A DNA stretch of 64,000 nt from Polytrichum commune (taxonomy: Eukaryota > Streptophyta > Polytrichopsida > Polytrichales > Polytrichaceae): NCBI GenBank assembly GCA_950295325.1, contig OX485805.1:50368758-50432757 (forward strand), read 5' to 3'. The notes below the pieces were generated by a model. The model did no database searches and was not told the origin of the DNA. It saw only the letters and a list, made by a program, of their open reading frames with translations. The position numbers and the translations under genes are program-made. Below are positions 60,620 to 64,000 of the stretch, one piece after another (position 1 is the stretch's first letter; each line of letters opens with the position of its first letter).

Positions 60620-63600
60620 ATGGCGCGGCTTGTCAAGATCTGGACGTTGGAAGATGAGTCCGCAGCACCCGAGATATTTGATAAGGTGAAACAAGAGGGA
60701 GCAGAAACACTGGCTTCATTAAGAGTTCGCTTGGAAACAGAGGAGGTTCTCGATTGGGAGTTCGACTATTGGGATGTGGAGGATAAGCGGCGGATTAGGA
60801 AGAAGGTGGAGCGCCTGAATGATGTTGAAGGAGATGTGTATGTGATTCGGTCCCAAGGTGCAAACGAAGATCCTCTTAAGCGGCGTCGTTTAGAAGATGG
60901 ATCTCACGTTGAAGGAGGGCCCGACCCAATCTGCAATGAAGAACAATTTGTTTTGTTGAACGATTTGGGAGTTCCGGTGAACATTGACCCTGTTGGATCT
61001 TCTAGGGTTAGTGGAATTAGTGGAGGGACTGCTGGAACCACTGATGACACCGACCAGAGCGTCTTGGCGTTAAGGTCGACGTTGATTTCAGCTGAAGTCA
61101 TGGAACGGTACCATGCTCAAGCGGAGAAGCTGAAGAGAGATCTGAAAGATTCTGACCTCGATGATCACAAGTGGGAGCTCCGGTCATGGGATCAAGATGG
61201 CGTGGGAGTTGTCAAATTGTATTGCTGTGAGTGCCGGAAGGAGACGGGGGGCAAAGTGGAAATCACAGTAAGGTCACTATACAAAACTTGTTCTCAAATT
61301 TCAGAACAAGTCACCTTCAGAGTATCCAACACATAAAATCTTGGTGTCGCAAGCACAATGTGAACTACCTTGATCATCCCCAATCTGCATCGCCGAAAGG
61401 AAAAGTTGTAGTGCTAACTACAGCTGATCATAGACGATTGATGGCCGAAGGAGTTGACATAATGAACGCTGTGAATGGTGAACTACAAGAAGGGATGAAG
61501 CCATTTCACACTGTGGGAGATCTGGATCAAGATAGACTTAAGAGCTATTGGTTGAAGGTGAAGTGCCCTTACTGTCGTGATGGTCTAGTCCAGTTGTGCC
61601 CGCCCAAAAAAAATTTGGAATCCACATTGAAGAATCACATGGCTAGTTCAAAGCACTTACAAGCAGTTGAGGAATTCAAGAATCAAGAGCGAAGAGGTGT
61701 TGCGCTGCTCACCGGTAGGAGGGGAAGGCCACGGACGTCATCAGCTTTAATTGTGGAGTCTAATCAGCCGGACTTGCATGCATTCTTCAGATGTGGAGGT
61801 GGTACAAGCACTAGCGCAGGTGGGCAAACATGTGATCCATTCTCACATGATAGTAATTCTTTGTTGAGTGTCATGTGTTGGGGTTATCGTGGACCCAATG
61901 TTGTATATGGTGGAGTATCATATTCTGTAACCTCGTTATTAGAAGATCGACATGTTGGTGTATCTTGGTATCCTGAACCACACGTAGAGGCTTCTGTTTC
62001 TGTTCGTGATACTGAAGTACGAGTCCAAGGTACATTTCGACACAAGAAATGTCGTAGGGTGTCATCGTTCGTTGCAGGGTTTCCTAATCTTACTTGCCCG
62101 TCGTGCGCTGAAATTCCTCTAGAATCTGATTTTAGAAAAAGGGTTGTTAGGGAGGACAAGTCTATCGTGAAGAGGGGCTTACGAACCACTTCTAGTGGTA
62201 TGAAGGTGGGTTATTTGTCTATGAATGAGCTTTCACGTCACAGTAGGTATGTAGCGAGGAAATATAGATTCGAGAGGCTGCAACATTGGGCAGCACGTGC
62301 TAAAATAACGCAACTGAAGGTGAAACGACCAACTCTTCGAGAGATGGCTAAGAATGCCACCTCTGACCACAATGTCCATAAGTTCTGCCAAAATATATTG
62401 AATGCGCATCGAACCGGGGCATTTGGAGGTAAGCCTGCACTTTGGGACTTCATTCAAGATGTAGCCCAAAATCTGAATCGGGACGATAGGGGTAATCGAT
62501 ATAGTGGAAACAGTAAGTGTTTTGCTCAAGCAATGAAGGTCTATGGCGGGAGGCGGATGTGCGATTTGTTTGCTTTGAACTTTGCTGGACCTAATTACAG
62601 CACAATAAAACGAGATCTTAAGAAAGGAGTCCAGTTTGTACCGGGTGAGCACTCCGAAATTTTTGGTGCCGTTGCTAGAATATACGCAGACGCCAAGACA
62701 GCTCATAACATTATTGGTCCCGTCCCAGTGATTTTGGCTGAGGATGAGACCAAGGTAAAAGGCAGAATATCGTGGGAAGCTAAGTGGGACACGCTTGCTG
62801 GTTTTTGTGGGCCAAAAGCCAATCATGTGTGTATAACAACGTATAAGCCTGTCTGTGGAGTAGGAGAAGATGGATACAGTAAAATTGTTGAATCATTTAG
62901 GGATGACCAGGTTGGGTCCTTTGCAAGGGTAATCATCGTAAATCCCCTACATGACAAGCTACCCCGACTTGTTCTAGTTGTTTGTTGTACATGTAATTGC
63001 TTTGATTCCGCTTGGGTAAGGCGTCAATGGGATAGTATTCATGCATTGTGGGCTACTAAGTGCCAAGCTGCAGTCGGACCGATAGTTGGACATGCTAGTG
63101 ACGGAGACAGTCGTAGAAGGCAACTAATGCTTCAAGACTATAGAAACCCAATTGGTCAGCGTCTTTCTGTGGGGTGGGAAGGATGGTTTTTCACAGCATC
63201 GATTAATGGAGATGGTGATGTTTCTGGTCTACATGACCAAGATTACATTCACAACGGGAAGAAATTAATAAACCCTTTGTTGTCTTCCGTGCGTTGCATG
63301 CAACTTGGAGGTGACGTATGTTTACTCCAACATGTGGGTCATGTCTATAACCGGTTCACTGCAGATGAACATGGTCTGAGACAAGAGGATATTGATAGAA
63401 AAGATCGGCAAAACTGGGGTTCAGCCCAAAGACTGTGTTCTAAAAAAGTTCGACAGTGCTTAAGACGTTTGCGAGAGGTGGATGATGTCCACAGGGAACG
63501 TACACTAGGGACAGAGTATTACTTAGAGATTTGTGCAGATTACATAGACATCTTTTGCTCGCCTAGGCATAGTTTGCGGTCTAGGATAGTATTGGCGGCC

Positions 63601-64000
63601 AAAGTTTCATTCTTTTTCAGGATCTGGAGATTATGGTTGAAACATGGTTATCATGCCGTGCAAGGGAACTCCATGGCGATCGTTGAAGCTCATCATTTCG
63701 TTAGCCAACAATGTTTCGTTGACATCCAATTGTCTTGTCACTTTGTTGTTCTTCTCATTTGCCACTTTAGGGATAGGTATCCTCACTTGCAGGTTCCACT
63801 GCACCTAACCGGGAGCGACTGTTGTGAGGTTTTTTTCTCCAAAATTGGTGGTATGAATGGTAACGAAAGAGCGTATGACTTTCATGAGTTGGTCAATACA
63901 GCCAACACGTTGAACCATATGTCGGAAGTCGAGTACGCTGAAAATGGCCTTAAGTTCAACAAGCAACACAATAAAATGGAAAACATTTGGGCCAAATTAC
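60620..64000 (+). CDS. large transposase-like zinc-finger protein (P/THAP9-like?), 3' end outside window
   Basis: Exon 1 is 60620-61267 (216 codons; CACCATGG start context). A short GT-AG intron is inferred at 61268-61320. Exon 2 is open from 61321 to the window end, about 893 codons. Features by residue: a conserved-looking N-terminal domain at 8-75 (TLASLRVRLETEEVLDWEFD); an acidic/basic linker; zinc-finger-like C202-x2-C205-x14-H220-x7-H228 spanning the intron; a second finger C298-x2-C301-x20-H322-x5-H328; an AT-hook-like GRRGRPR at 348-354. Catalytic-type acidic motifs follow: EDETKVKG (D691), HASDGDSRRR (D810), HDQDYIHNGKKLIN (D855/D857) and TGSDCCEVFFSKIGG (E1052). DE-x(n)-GF, D-x2-H-x2-K-x2-N and S-D-x2-E-x-FF are arranged as in P/THAP9-type RNase H transposases. 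That assignment is inference. Transposon or domesticated host gene is undecided; no TIRs seen. Confidence 0.7.

Noticed and set aside
62233-62826. 197-aa minus-strand frame
   Set aside because: Antisense to the long exon 2 of the transposase-like gene, where the plus frame shows coherent motifs.

Overview
The window looks like transposon-rich nuclear DNA of a land plant. The evidence is a four-exon cytosolic ribosomal protein S18 gene with plant-type telo-box and site II motifs, plant telomere-type CCCTAAA repeats, Ty3-type LTR elements, and hAT, Harbinger and Emigrant-like DNA transposons. I cannot name the species. A non-seed plant is possible but not shown. I see no bacterial operons, CRISPR array, rRNA gene or convincing tRNA gene.

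Layout. 1-3167: no recognisable gene, one small tandem duplication. 3168-4472 (minus): RPS18, the one clearly intact gene. 4473-6600: its promoter side, then AT-rich repeats. 6600-9120: remnants of a PIF/Harbinger transposon, with a degenerate transposase on the minus strand and a possible decayed accessory ORF on the plus strand. 8982-12529: an 857-bp segment present twice, 2691 bp apart and almost identical. Between the copies lie a conserved hairpin block and the 3' end of a non-LTR retrotransposon that stops in telomere-like repeats. 14599-27567: one decayed Ty3-type retrotransposon with 5-bp target duplications. It has lost its reverse transcriptase domain, and its 3' LTR is split by a 4343-bp hAT-type element (22382-26724). 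27573-36127: intergenic DNA with a TIR element (30652-31404), an L1-type LINE remnant, a pyrimidine-rich tract and a foldback repeat.

36128-50315: four solo LTRs of the same family as the Ty3 element, each with an exact 5-bp target duplication. All five LTRs share TGTGAG/CTCACA-type ends and a small hairpin whose stem co-varies. Four of the five also carry a different internal minisatellite. Between them lie a RING-finger pseudogene (43836-45190, minus) and several repeats. 50316-60100: AT-rich DNA with an Emigrant/pogo-like element (51778-52433), a second copy of the hairpin block (53888-54710) and long stretches where I see nothing.

60620-64000 (plus): the start of a very long gene that runs off the window. 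Exon 2 is open for about 893 codons. The protein has two zinc-finger-like motifs, an AT-hook-like motif and spaced acidic motifs resembling a P/THAP9-type transposase. This is the most interesting coding sequence here, and that family assignment is inference.

There is no pathway-level cooperation between genes. The window is one housekeeping gene and one unusual transposase-like gene in a matrix of nested mobile elements. Many in-frame stops in the decayed copies are explainable as C-to-T or G-to-A transitions.
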